A stretch of DNA of 64,000 nucleotides from Candidatus Doudnabacteria bacterium RIFCSPHIGHO2_02_FULL_42_25 (GTDB lineage: Bacteria > Patescibacteria > Doudnabacteria > UBA920 > O2-02-FULL-48-8): the NCBI GenBank assembly GCA_001777665.1, contig MFEQ01000004.1:141787-205786 (forward strand), read 5' to 3'. Made by a program: the position numbers and the translations under genes. Every line of letters begins with the position of its first letter. The first letter of the stretch is position 1. The notes below the pieces were generated by a model. The model worked only from the letters and a program-made list of their open reading frames with translations. It had not been told where the DNA came from and made no database searches. Shown in pieces: positions 44,129-52,008 of the stretch.

Positions 44129-44644
44129 TTAACTGTTGAAAGCTTTTTCCAAATCAGAGATTACTAATTTCTTCATTTGGAGCATGGCTTGCATCGCTTT
44201 ATCAGCTTTTTCTTTATTTGGATCAGTCAATAACTCTCCTAACCGTTTCGGTACTACTTGCCAGGAAAAACCGTATTTATCCTGGAGCCAGCCACATTGT
44301 TGAGCATTTGGATCACCGCCCTCACTCAATTTGGTCCAAAAATGATCAACCTCTTCTTGAGTATCACAGCTTATTTCAAATGAGATAGCAGCGTTGGGTT
44401 TAAAAATAGGTCCGCCATCTAGTGCCATGAACTTTTGACCTTCCAGTTCAAAGATTGCTGTCAAAATTTTCCCTTCCAAACCATTCATGGGAAGATTTGG
44501 AACTGGTTTATCAGAATATCTTTGGATTAAAATAATTTTCGATTCGGACTTTTTCGCAGGATTAGTGTTGTAAATATTAATCCAATAATTAATTGCTTCC
44601 TCACACTTATTCTCGAACCATAAACATGGGGTTATTTTTTGCAT
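44129..44644 (-). CDS. VOC-family (PhnB-like) protein
   Basis: 171 residues beginning MQKITPCLWFENKCEEAINYW, with YGFSWQVVPKRL near the end: the PhnB/YjdN-type glyoxalase-fold pattern (once called 3-demethylubiquinone methyltransferase-like). The first-strand acidic and His metal ligands are not all seen, so catalysis is unclear. AT-rich codons like the core genes. Confidence 0.82.
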   Translation of the reverse strand: MQKITPCLWFENKCEEAINYWINIYNTNPAKKSESKIILIQRYSDKPVPNLPMNGLEGKILTAIFELEGQKFMALDGGPIFKPNAAISFEISCDTQEEVDHFWTKLSEGGDPNAQQCGWLQDKYGFSWQVVPKRLGELLTDPNKEKADKAMQAMLQMKKLVISDLEKAFNS

Positions 44645-44715
44645 AAAGTCCTTAATTTAATCATCTCAATAAATAATACATGAACTCAACGACGTTAGCA
44701 ATTGTTTAAATAAAT

Positions 44716-44760
44716 AAAAAAGAAACCTGCGCTACTTGTTAAGAACTTTCGCGCAGATTT
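44716..44760 (-). terminator. Terminator of deoxyhypusine-synthase-like gene
   Basis: AAATCTGCGC ... GCGCAGGTTT followed by CTTTTTTATTTATT on the minus strand. The sequence resembles the terminator at 50282. Confidence 0.8.
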
Positions 44761-44772
44761 CAGGAGTCTGAC

Positions 44773-45900
44773 CTACTTTCGCAACACCAATGCGGCGATG
44801 TCGGGAAAGTGTTCGGTAAAGTCGCCGAAGATCTGGACGCCGAACGCGTTCTCTGCGAACTTCCCCCAAGTGATCTTTTCTTTGAACCCGGCTCCAGAGT
44901 AGGAACCAAAGCTCATGGGAGAAGAATGGATCTCGACGAATCCCGCCCAGGGTTGAATCAGCCGCTCCTGTTCCCCGAGTGACTCCTCGAACAGATAATC
45001 CTTCTTCAGGTGTGGGACGACGCAGATCGGAAAATCAGCAGCAATTCCGCCGCCAAGCTGCAGAAAGGCCAGCGGAGTTTGTTCGGCATTGTCCATGTAC
45101 CACTCAGCCAGTCGGTGCATGTATCCAGCGCCATGCTGAACCACGCCCATACTGATCGGCTCATCCTGCCGGTATTGCTTCAAGAACGGATGATCGCCGC
45201 GGTAGCAGTAATAGGTGAAGATATTCCCCATCGTGGAATCTTCCCATCCAGGGACAAAGACCTCAACGTTGTTTCGCATGGCGGTAAGCAGCCAGCAGTC
45301 ATCCGGATTCGCACCCGGATCGTTGACGACGTCCCTTCGCTTCAGCACTCGAAAGAAAAATTCGTGCCACAAAAGCGATTCGCCTTTTTTCTGAGCTGCC
45401 CGCCATTCTGCCTCGAGCAATGGCAGAATTACACGGACTGATTCGTCTTCCGGAAGGAACGTATCCGTAATCCTGCGAAGGCCAGCATCGTCGAGTTCCT
45501 TCTCCTGCGCCCGAGTCAGTTCAGTGTAGTCCGGAATGTAGGCGTAGTTGGAATGAGCAAGTAGCCGGTAAAGGCTTTCTTCCAGATTCGCACCAGTCAC
45601 GGAAATCCCAGTGATGAGGCCTGCTCGGATCATCTCACTGATCATGATCCCCATCTGAAATGATGAGCCAGCGCCGGACATGGTCAGAAAGATCTTGCCG
45701 CCGTCGTCGCAATGCTGGCGCAACCACAGACCGGCATCGATCGTTTTACCACCGTTGCAGTGACGCTTGTTGTGTACCAAAAAGTTAGAGACGGGAGTCA
45801 GTGGATCGGGTTCATACTTACGTTCGCTCGTGATGATTTGCGCGCGCAATGCCGAACTTAAGGATGCGAGCTTCTCGACAAAAGTCGGGGTTTCAGACAT
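44773..45900 (-). CDS. Deoxyhypusine synthase-family protein
   Basis: Start MSETPTFVEKL at 45900, set by the SD AGAGGA. 375 residues. Family features: KIFLTMSGAGSSFQMGIMIS, TGANLEESLYRLL, FLQLGGGIAADFPICVVP, SSPMSFGSYSGAGFKEKITWGKF. Deoxyhypusine synthase modifies eIF5A in archaea and eukaryotes. Bacterial members often act on polyamines, and no eIF5A-like gene is seen here. The usual catalytic Lys was not located with certainty. GC-rich codons and its own terminator mark a cassette-like unit, probably acquired. Confidence 0.78.
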   Translation of the reverse strand: MSETPTFVEKLASLSSALRAQIITSERKYEPDPLTPVSNFLVHNKRHCNGGKTIDAGLWLRQHCDDGGKIFLTMSGAGSSFQMGIMISEMIRAGLITGISVTGANLEESLYRLLAHSNYAYIPDYTELTRAQEKELDDAGLRRITDTFLPEDESVRVILPLLEAEWRAAQKKGESLLWHEFFFRVLKRRDVVNDPGANPDDCWLLTAMRNNVEVFVPGWEDSTMGNIFTYYCYRGDHPFLKQYRQDEPISMGVVQHGAGYMHRLAEWYMDNAEQTPLAFLQLGGGIAADFPICVVPHLKKDYLFEESLGEQERLIQPWAGFVEIHSSPMSFGSYSGAGFKEKITWGKFAENAFGVQIFGDFTEHFPDIAALVLRK

Positions 45901-45935
45901 TGTATGGTCCTCTTGTAAGTTGTAACAGTATGAAG

Positions 45936-45964
45936 AGTATAACAAAAAAACATTACATATTAAA
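45936..45964 (-). promoter_or_regulatory. Weak promoter of 45900 gene
   Basis: TATACT with a poor -35 (TTTAAT) at 17 bases. Confidence 0.4.
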
Positions 45965-45978
45965 ACGATAATAATATA

Positions 45979-46007
45979 TTGACAAACGATAGACTATAAG
46001 TTACTAT
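45979..46007 (+). promoter_or_regulatory. Promoter of DUF4173 gene
   Basis: TTGACA, 17-base spacer, TACTAT. The start codon is 9 bases after the -10, so the mRNA would have almost no leader. Confidence 0.75.
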
Positions 46008-46016
46008 GACCGCTCA

Positions 46017-47456
46017 ATGCAAAAAGCTTTATATATAATTTTAGTAAGTTTGGGTCTGGGTTTAATTTTCAATTTCTTATTTTTCGAGAAATTGATTGGA
46101 GTTTCTTTAATTATTTTCACTCTTATTCTGTTGGGTGCAGCAGCTTTACTCAGCTGGCAGCAATTGCAATTCCGAAAAATCTGGTGGATAATTACACTCA
46201 TTGGCTTCTTTGCTCTGATGCCTAGTATTCGGACGAATGAATTTCTGACTTTCTTAAATGTCTGTGCCACTTTGGGTTTATTGATATTATTGGCTCATGA
46301 AGTGGCCGGGACCCCAACACTTTTGATGAAGTTGTGGGATTATATTTTGATGATGGTTTTAGTCCCACTCGGAATGCTCCGAAGTGCCCTATCTACTATC
46401 AATCTGGCGAGCAAGATCCAGAGCAGTGATAAACAACATGAGATGTGGCTTCGAGTGTTCAAAGGTGTGCTTATGGCAATACCTGCCTTGATTATCTTCG
46501 GAGCCCTGTTTTCCCAAGCTGATTTGGCTTTCTCTAAATTTCTTAGAAGTATTGTTGATATAAATATTTCGGAAAGAACAATCCAGTACTTAGTTCTACT
46601 CGCTTTTTCTTCAGTAGCATCCTTAAGTTTTCTGTCTTATGTTTTTACCGACAAACGAGATAAAGTTGAGTCACTGCAAACACAATCTGAATCAGCACCT
46701 GCAGGGAGAAATATCGAGATCATGGTCTTTTTGGGTCTCATCGCCACTCTATTTTTGGTGTTTATCGGATTCCAAGTCACTTACCTCTTTGGTGGTGAAT
46801 CCAACATCGTGAACGCTGGATTCACTTACGCTGAATATGCCAGACGAGGTTTCTTTGAACTACTGGCAGTAGCAATACTATCATTGGTCGTACTCCTAGC
46901 TTCCGAAAAATATTCCCACGCTGAATCTAAAAAAGATAAACGATTTCTCATCACTGCCCTGATACTCATCGTCGAAGTTGGAGTAGTAATTTTTTCCGCA
47001 TGCAAACGCCTGTCACTTTACATCGATGCCTATGGTATGACCTTACTCCGCTTTTACGTCACTGGATTCATCATCTTGCTCTCAGTATTGTTTATCCTGC
47101 TTGCTATTAAATTTGTAAAATCAAAACGGGAACAGTTCTTCGTTTTTGGTATGTTGCTTTCTATCATCGGATTTTTAGTTACCATAAACTTGATCAATCC
47201 TGATACTTATATCGCCAAATCAAATATTGATCAATTCAACCGGACCGGCAAAATCGACGTCAGCTACTTTCGAGAACTCTCCGCTGACGCAACGCCTTTA
47301 AAAATTGAACTCTATAACAAATTGACAGGTGAAGACAAAGCAGTCTTACAAGAATTACTCCTGAAAGAAAAAGATAAATTACGAAAAACTAGCACTGACT
47401 GGCAATCAGCAAACTTTTCTCGTGCTCGGGCTTTGAAAATATTACAGGGATTTTAA
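46017..47456 (+). CDS. DUF4173 (DUF4153-like) membrane protein
   Basis: 479 residues with about twelve spans. The family hallmark NAGFTYAEYARRGFFELLAV is present, plus ADLAFSKFLRSIVD. The role of DUF4173 is unknown. The C-terminal about 90 residues are soluble and helical (VSYFRELSADATPLKIELYN). Confidence 0.85.
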   Translation: MQKALYIILVSLGLGLIFNFLFFEKLIGVSLIIFTLILLGAAALLSWQQLQFRKIWWIITLIGFFALMPSIRTNEFLTFLNVCATLGLLILLAHEVAGTPTLLMKLWDYILMMVLVPLGMLRSALSTINLASKIQSSDKQHEMWLRVFKGVLMAIPALIIFGALFSQADLAFSKFLRSIVDINISERTIQYLVLLAFSSVASLSFLSYVFTDKRDKVESLQTQSESAPAGRNIEIMVFLGLIATLFLVFIGFQVTYLFGGESNIVNAGFTYAEYARRGFFELLAVAILSLVVLLASEKYSHAESKKDKRFLITALILIVEVGVVIFSACKRLSLYIDAYGMTLLRFYVTGFIILLSVLFILLAIKFVKSKREQFFVFGMLLSIIGFLVTINLINPDTYIAKSNIDQFNRTGKIDVSYFRELSADATPLKIELYNKLTGEDKAVLQELLLKEKDKLRKTSTDWQSANFSRARALKILQGF

Positions 47457-47514
47457 GGAGACCTAACTTAGATTAATTGCTAATTTGAGCGATCGTCAAA
47501 TTTAGCAAGTATTT

Positions 47515-47823
47515 TTATTTCAATTTTGATCGTCTAGCAAGTACGGCTTGCACCGAGGGGCTTACTAGTTTATCTTTGCGATGAGAACAGCCATACCAAC
47601 AGCAAGGTCTTCTCATCCCCTCTTTGAGTTCACTGCGAACCCGTTTGACATGATCTCTTCTGGTTTCTTCCCAAGTAACTGAAATCACCCAACAAATCCA
47701 TTCGTTCCGGGCAAGTGGAGTTAGATCCTCCCATTTGGCCAAGGCTTTCGAATCAGAAGTCAGTTCCTTTCGTAAATCCGGAGGAACTTTGTGTACCGTA
47801 CCGCTAGAAATCTGTTTAGTCAT
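47515..47823 (-). CDS. YdeI/OmpD-associated family protein
   Basis: 102 residues. VPPDLRKELTSDSKALAKWEDLTPLAR, WVISVTWEETRRDHVKR and PCCWYGCSHR fit the YdeI-like family, small proteins tied to stress or bacteriocin protection in some bacteria. The role here is unknown. A 19-bp motif found elsewhere (GCGATCGTCAAATTTAGCAA) precedes it at 47486-47508. Confidence 0.8.
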   Translation of the reverse strand: MTKQISSGTVHKVPPDLRKELTSDSKALAKWEDLTPLARNEWICWVISVTWEETRRDHVKRVRSELKEGMRRPCCWYGCSHRKDKLVSPSVQAVLARRSKLK

Positions 47824-47827
47824 AATT

Positions 47828-48469
47828 TTATTTGTCCTTTAAGATAGCCTCCCCTTTTACGAACCAAGAGATACCAAATAGGATGATAGCCAAAGATTCT
47901 AGCCAAAATACTGGTTGCCAATTAAAAATTAGTGAATCAACAGGCAAAAACGCAGTTAGAATAATCAGGGCGATACAAGTTAATATTCCGTAGCCGCACA
48001 CTGTGTAAACCATATTGCGCTGGATTTTCTGTAGCGTTGGCTGTTGTTTGGGATTAGTTTTGCGAAATAACTTCAATGAATAAAAAGCCAGAGTCAAAAA
48101 CAGACCCATGGCGAATACATAATGGAGTTGACCGATAAAAATTCGCAAAGTGTCGGCGTGCTGTGGACTAGTCGGAAATAAAGCTGTGCCGATGGCAAAA
48201 ATAGTGCCAATTTTCCCCGCGACTTCATCTATCCATTCATAGCCACGGTAAGACATCAGAAAAATACCAATCGCACAAAGACTTCCGACAAACACATCTC
48301 GCATTACAGTATAGTAATAAGCACTGATTGAAGACTCAATACCAGAATCCACTAGTATCGTTTTTCCAATAACCAAAACAAACGGAAGTAATATTCCGAT
48401 CACTCCAATCGCTTTTCTTAAGCCCAGATAAGAAAGCACTAATGAATCATTTTGCGTCGAATGGCTCAT
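47828..48469 (-). CDS. Six-span membrane protein (DUF998-like)
   Basis: 213 residues, about six hydrophobic spans. SSISAYYYTVMRDVFVGSLC, followed by GYEWIDEVAGKIGTIFAIGTALFPTSP, is a conserved pattern shared by DUF998-like proteins; assignment is by resemblance. Ends 4 bases before the YdeI gene's start, so co-transcribed. Confidence 0.55.
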   Translation of the reverse strand: MSHSTQNDSLVLSYLGLRKAIGVIGILLPFVLVIGKTILVDSGIESSISAYYYTVMRDVFVGSLCAIGIFLMSYRGYEWIDEVAGKIGTIFAIGTALFPTSPQHADTLRIFIGQLHYVFAMGLFLTLAFYSLKLFRKTNPKQQPTLQKIQRNMVYTVCGYGILTCIALIILTAFLPVDSLIFNWQPVFWLESLAIILFGISWFVKGEAILKDK

Positions 48470-48508
48470 TCTTAAATTTTAGCACAAAAAAAGACTAAGA
48501 GTTTAAAC

Positions 48509-48649
48509 TTAATCTCTTGAGGTCTTTCTATAGGGCAGCAACATTCTGCCACAACCACAGTTATCTCGATGATCCTCTCTCCACTTGGTTTTTTCTTCTT
48601 CAGAAGCATTTTCCGGAAAAGAATTTTTACTATGCCATTCTTTATTCAT
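48509..48649 (-). CDS. Small conserved-looking CGC protein (46 aa)
   Basis: MNKEWHSKNSFPENASEEEK ... WREDHRDNCGCGRMLLPYRK. Acidic/helical N-terminus and a DNCGC motif that could bind a metal. No membrane span. It lies between the DUF998-like and YggT genes with no strong SD. Function is unknown. Confidence 0.5.
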   Translation of the reverse strand: MNKEWHSKNSFPENASEEEKTKWREDHRDNCGCGRMLLPYRKTSRD

Positions 48650-48663
48650 ACTACCAATAATTC

Positions 48664-49020
48664 TTATTTGTTGAGCTCGTCGAGTTTAACTGCAGCTTCT
48701 GGAGTCGAAACATCTTTGCCCATAAAGAATAGTTTGACGATAGCTAGAGCGATCAGCCAGTAAACGAACATAGCCAGTAGTGTTGTCCACTCCATGATGC
48801 TGCCTTGAATCTTAGTCATGTGAAATACACTCAAGAAAGGTGCGACAAACGGTTGCGTGACTGTATAAATCGCATTCGTAAATCCAGCAGTAGGATTCGC
48901 TGCTAAAAACTTTAAAACAAATCGAAAAGCAAGAAGCACTTCAAGCAGACCTAAAACATACCAAACGACTTGAGTCCCTCGATAGAGGGGTTTGGTTCGA
49001 ACAGAGTTAGATGATTCCAT
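48664..49020 (-). CDS. YggT-family membrane protein
   Basis: 118 residues. The pattern VWYVLGLLEVLLAFRFVLKFL, followed by IYTVTQPFVAPFLSVF, is the YggT core. In other bacteria YggT proteins are linked to osmotic tolerance and cell division clusters. It lies next to a possible TTGACA promoter on the minus strand near 49217. Confidence 0.8.
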   Translation of the reverse strand: MESSNSVRTKPLYRGTQVVWYVLGLLEVLLAFRFVLKFLAANPTAGFTNAIYTVTQPFVAPFLSVFHMTKIQGSIMEWTTLLAMFVYWLIALAIVKLFFMGKDVSTPEAAVKLDELNK

Positions 49021-49427
49021 AAATTTTTCCTATATTAATTATTTTTCAATTCCGGCCTTTGACTAAAAAAACGACTCTAATTTTATAGACTCGTTCATAG
49101 GCACCCATATGGTTGATTCTCTCCTGCCCTATAGTTCTATAATAATAGGACCAATAAGAGAATTACATGTTTCTGCGGTTCTACCTATAACCAGTATGGA
49201 CCCTATTGGTACTCTTGTCAACACTGTGAGTTTGTCCATATCACAACTTATCATTTAAGAATATGCTGAACTAAGGTCGGAACTCGATATTAAATAGAAA
49301 GACAAAATACCATGGATGATGTAAAAAAAGAAGATACGAAATCTAACCCCGCTACAGACTCGGTTACTAAATAGCGGATAGAAAAAATCCTGACCATCAG
49401 TCAGGATTTTTTCTTATTTTGCATACG
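49021..49427. other. Intergenic region with short ORF and terminator
   Basis: Holds a possible 20-codon plus-strand ORF (MDDVKKEDTKSNPATDSVTK, 49314-49376, no SD) and the terminator AATCCTGACCATCAGTCAGG followed by six T at 49386-49414. The inverted pair CCAATAAGAG/CTATTGG at about 49150-49205 is unexplained. Confidence 0.4.
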
Positions 49428-50195
49428 TTAGCGCTTACGTTTTAGCTCTGCCAATATTTCTTCGTGCAAAAATCCGTTTGATGCGAGGATATTTGTTGTA
49501 TTTTTCTTAATTGGGTTTCCATCAAAGTCTGTAACTTTTCCTCCTGCCTCGGTGACTATAAGCGATGGTGCAGCTATATCCCAAATATTAGTTTTTGCTT
49601 CCATGATAACTTCTAATTTTCCTTGTGCGAGTAGATGGTACATCCAACAATCACCCGATCCACGTCTGCCTCGAGCTTTTCTTGTAATGTTACTCAAGTT
49701 ATCAAGATAGCCTTTATCTACAAAATAATTAAAATTACCAAATGTCACATAGGATTCTTCAAGGTTTCTTACTTTAGAGACTGAAACTGGTTTTCTATTG
49801 ACGAATGCACCTTTGCCTTTCTCTGCATACATCAACTCTTTCATTAAGGGTAAGTTACTTACTCCAAGTATAACTTCGTTATTATGAAATAAAGATATTA
49901 AGGTACCAAAAAGAGGAATACCCCGAGAATAATCTTTGGTTCCATCGATCGGATCAATTATCCAAGTATATTCCGTGTTATTATTTTGTTGTCCTAATTC
50001 CTCCCCTAAAAAGGAATGGTCAGGAAATATTTTCTTAATTGTTTCAACAATAGTTTTTTCTGCAAGCTGATCTGCAATTGTAACAGGGCTGTTATCAGAT
50101 TTTAGAGAAATTTTAATATCAGGAGAGAGGTATTCTAAAATTATCTTTTCTGCGTTTTTTGCTGCTTCAATTCCGACTTCTAAATATTTACTCAT
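49428..50195 (-). CDS. Inositol monophosphatase family protein
   Basis: 255 residues from MSKYLEVGIEAAKNAEKIIL. Metal-site motifs FLGEELG, WIIDPIDGTKDY and WDIAAPSLIVTEAGG are complete. The family includes IMPase, CysQ (3',5'-bisphosphate nucleotidase) and histidinol-phosphatase-like members. The GTKDYSRG start and size would suit any; substrate cannot be read. An upstream frame extension with KACLPVGKAG is translated repeat and was discarded. Confidence 0.88.
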   Translation of the reverse strand: MSKYLEVGIEAAKNAEKIILEYLSPDIKISLKSDNSPVTIADQLAEKTIVETIKKIFPDHSFLGEELGQQNNNTEYTWIIDPIDGTKDYSRGIPLFGTLISLFHNNEVILGVSNLPLMKELMYAEKGKGAFVNRKPVSVSKVRNLEESYVTFGNFNYFVDKGYLDNLSNITRKARGRRGSGDCWMYHLLAQGKLEVIMEAKTNIWDIAAPSLIVTEAGGKVTDFDGNPIKKNTTNILASNGFLHEEILAELKRKR

Positions 50196-50205
50196 GGTAT
50201 TAATA

Positions 50206-50253
50206 TAACAAAAAACACCAGCCTTGCCTACCGGCAGGCAGGCTTTCGCTAAT
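50206..50253. repeat. Direct repeat copy 1, filled with palindrome
   Basis: TAACAAAAAACACCAG, then a 21-base palindrome CCTTGCCTACCGGCAGGCAG(G) (50222-50242), then CTTTCGCTAAT. Copy 2 at 50550-50576 lacks the palindrome. Confidence 0.85.
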
Positions 50254-50281
50254 GTGCTTCTGAAATTTTGAGCATAAAAAT

Positions 50282-50319
50282 AACCTGTGCTACTCGTCCG
50301 TTGGGACTTCACGCAGGTT
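50282..50319 (-). terminator. Terminator of 50323 gene
   Basis: AACCTGCGTGAAG ... GTAGCACAGGTT followed by ATTTTTAT. It shares the AACCTGYGCTACTYGT motif with the terminator at 44716. Confidence 0.7.
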
Positions 50320-50322
50320 AAT

Positions 50323-50562
50323 TCAATCGTAGTCGTTCGGTTTGAACACACCTGCACCGAACGAGGACAACTCGTCGTCCTCCTTTGTTCGACCACGGTC
50401 TTCCCGTTCCGAGGAATCGCTCTCGACCTTGGCATCGTCATCAAACGAATGCGGTCTCAGAATACTTCCGCCGAGAGACGAGGGATCCCAGTCGTCTGCC
50501 TTATCGGTTTTTCGTCTTCTACGCACAAACCCTCCAATCAAAAATATAATAACAAAAAACAC
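50323..50562 (-). CDS. Small GC-rich protein (79 aa, or 67 aa)
   Basis: Two starts are possible. GTG at 50562 gives a membrane anchor (FFVIIFLIGGFVRRRRK) without SD. GTG at 50526 follows GGAGGG and gives a soluble acidic protein. The remainder is rich in D, E and S (DDDAKVESDSSERED) with two similar motifs LGGSILRPHSFDDD and FGAGVFKPNDYD. Function is unknown. It is flanked by direct repeats (50206 and 50550), as if inserted as a unit. Confidence 0.55.
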   Translation of the reverse strand: MFFVIIFLIGGFVRRRRKTDKADDWDPSSLGGSILRPHSFDDDAKVESDSSEREDRGRTKEDDELSSFGAGVFKPNDYD

Positions 50563-50576
50563 TAGCTTTCGCTAAT
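50550..50576. repeat. Direct repeat copy 2, empty
   Basis: TAACAAAAAACACTAGCTTT then CGCTAAT, matching 50206-50253 without its 21-base palindrome. Confidence 0.85.
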
Positions 50577-50703
50577 TTTTTCTTTGCTAGCCACTAATTT
50601 TCCCAAATCTATACATATGTGAAAATTTGGGAAATTGCCTTTCTCGCTTCCCGCCTGCCGGCGAGGCAGGCAACCCGTTCGAATCCTACGCTCAAAGAAA
50701 TAG
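50577..50703. other. Intergenic region with repeat and tRNA-like fragment
   Basis: Contains the palindrome CCCGCCTGCCGGCGAGGCAGG (50648-50670) followed by CCCGTTCGAATCCTACGCTC (50673-50692), which looks like a tRNA T-arm end but has no complete tRNA around it. Confidence 0.5.
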
Positions 50704-50738
50704 AAAAAATCCCGACCGAATGGTCAGGAATTTTTCTT
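50704..50738. terminator. Terminator next to tRNA-Asn
   Basis: AAAAAATCCCGACC ... GGTCAGGAATTTTTCTTT, directly after the tRNA 3' end on the minus strand. Confidence 0.75.
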
Positions 50739-50813
50739 TGGCTCCGACGGTAGGATTCGAACCTACGACCTGGGGATTAACAGTCCCTCGCTCTACCGCT
50801 GAGCTACGTCGGA
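50739..50813 (-). tRNA. tRNA-Asn (GTT)
   Basis: 75 nt. Acceptor TCCGACG/CGTCGGA, D-arm GCTC/GAGC, anticodon loop CTGTTAA, T-arm with GGTTCGAATCC, and encoded CCA. One A-C mismatch at the top of the anticodon stem. Confidence 0.95.
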
Positions 50814-51059
50814 ACGTGGTGTAAATTTTTTCACAAACAATCTGCCTTGATAACTTTTTAATTGCTTTTCTCGTTTCAAAGCTTCTTGGCGTGTGCCAAC
50901 CGTTTCAGAATAGATAAGTTGCCACTCGCCGTCAAACCTTGAAGTATAACCCTTAAAAGTTTTTGAATTATGGAGATTTAATCGCACTTCGAGATTTATG
51001 GTTTGACCGATATAGATTTTACTAGCAGATTTATTATAAATTGCGTAAACAGTATACAT
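50793..51059 (-). CDS. GIY-YIG endonuclease-like protein inserted at tRNA-Asn
   Basis: 88 residues of the small URI/YhbQ-type GIY-YIG group: MYTVYAIYNKSASKIYIGQT (GIY-YIG-equivalent VYAI and IYIG), then LRLN-like VRLNLHNSK and EALKREKQLKS. The last codons overlap the 5' end of tRNA-Asn by 21 bases. The start codon follows a copy of the tRNA 5' half whose GAGGGA may serve as SD. GIY-YIG enzymes are often mobile, so this looks like a selfish insertion that restored the tRNA. Confidence 0.85.
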   Translation of the reverse strand: MYTVYAIYNKSASKIYIGQTINLEVRLNLHNSKTFKGYTSRFDGEWQLIYSETVGTRQEALKREKQLKSYQGRLFVKKFTPRSDVAQR

Positions 51060-51060
51060 A

Positions 51061-51106
51061 AGTCCCTCGCTCTACCTCCGCCAGCTGGCGGAGAGCTACG
51101 TCGGAA
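51061..51106. repeat. Copy of tRNA-Asn 5' half with inserted palindrome
   Basis: AGTCCCTCGCTCTACC (16 bases, equal to 50782-50797) and GAGCTACGTCGGAA (equal to 50801-50814), separated by TCCGCCAGCTGGCGGA (51077-51092), which replaces part of the D-loop. Confidence 0.92.
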
Positions 51107-51249
51107 TAATAAACGAATACTGAACAATTTTAACAATTTTTTCTAAAATTATCAAGTAGCTAAACATGCTGATTTTTTCATTGTTTTTGGGCTGGACTCC
51201 CAATCAAGTTTTTGCTAAAATTGCTAGACAACTTCAAGGAGATAATGCC

Positions 51250-51918
51250 GTGAACCGAGTGCTCGAACCCGAGGAATTGATGGATGAAGTAGCCCAGGCG
51301 GAGGCATACGCCACATCGGATTTCGCCGAACCCCACGAGGCGTTTGTCACGCGCTTCGCCGAAACCTTTCCAGATTTCAGTAGCGGTAAAGTAGCCGACC
51401 TGTGCTGCGGACCCGCGGATCCGACGATCCGGTTTGCTCGCAGGTACCCTGATACTTGTGTCGTGGGTTACGATGGCGCAGAGTCCATGCTCACTTTTGG
51501 GAGAAAGGCTGTGACGCAAGCGGGACTCGATTTTCGGATCAGCTTAAAGCACCAGCTGCTGCCGATTCCAGCCCGTACCGAACCGCAATTTAACGCAGTG
51601 CTCTGCAACGGCTCCATGCACCATCTGCCAAATTCAACAATCCTGTGGGATACCGTGAAGAATATCGGGATGATCGGTAGCCTGGTATTCATCATGGACC
51701 TCACACGTCCAGCGACAACGGAGGCAGCTGAAGTGCTGGTGCAGCAGCACACAAAAGCCACGGACCCCAAGCTCATGAGGCGTGATTTCTACAATTCCCT
51801 TCTGGCCGCTTTTCGTCCAGAAGAAGTCCGCGTTGATCTCGATGCGGCGGGGCTTGACCATTTCCGCGTGGAAGTCGTGAGCGACCGGCACATGATGATT
51901 TACGGCCAACTCCGCTAA
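51250..51918 (+). CDS. Class I SAM-dependent methyltransferase
   Basis: 222 residues. GTG at 51250 is chosen because AAGGAG lies 8 bases upstream; the 28 codons further upstream include a poorly coding leader. Motif I is VADLCCGPADPTIRF, motif II VVGYDGAESML, motif IV NAVLCNGSMHHL. The acceptor substrate is unknown. GC-rich codons and its own large terminator mark a cassette-like unit. No partner enzyme is adjacent. Confidence 0.82.
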   Translation: MNRVLEPEELMDEVAQAEAYATSDFAEPHEAFVTRFAETFPDFSSGKVADLCCGPADPTIRFARRYPDTCVVGYDGAESMLTFGRKAVTQAGLDFRISLKHQLLPIPARTEPQFNAVLCNGSMHHLPNSTILWDTVKNIGMIGSLVFIMDLTRPATTEAAEVLVQQHTKATDPKLMRRDFYNSLLAAFRPEEVRVDLDAAGLDHFRVEVVSDRHMMIYGQLR

Positions 51919-51942
51919 CTTCCTGGTGGTGGGAATCTAACT

Positions 51943-51988
51943 CCGGAAGCGTTTGATCGAAATTCGATCCTCGCTCCCGATTTTTTTA
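51943..51988 (+). terminator. Terminator of methyltransferase gene
   Basis: GGAAGCGTTTGATCGAAATTCGATC ... CGCTCC followed by seven T. Confidence 0.8.
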
Positions 51989-52008
51989 TACAGTGCTATA
52001 ATATCTAT

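Noticed and set aside
45010..45441. 143-codon plus-strand ORF inside the deoxyhypusine-synthase-like gene
   Set aside because: Antisense shadow of a GC-rich gene.
49314..49376. 20-codon peptide MDDVKKEDTKSNPATDSVTK
   Set aside because: Too short and no SD; kept only as a note in the intergenic entry.
50673..50692. Second tRNA gene suggested by a T-arm sequence
   Set aside because: Only a T-arm-like end is present; no acceptor or anticodon arm can be formed.
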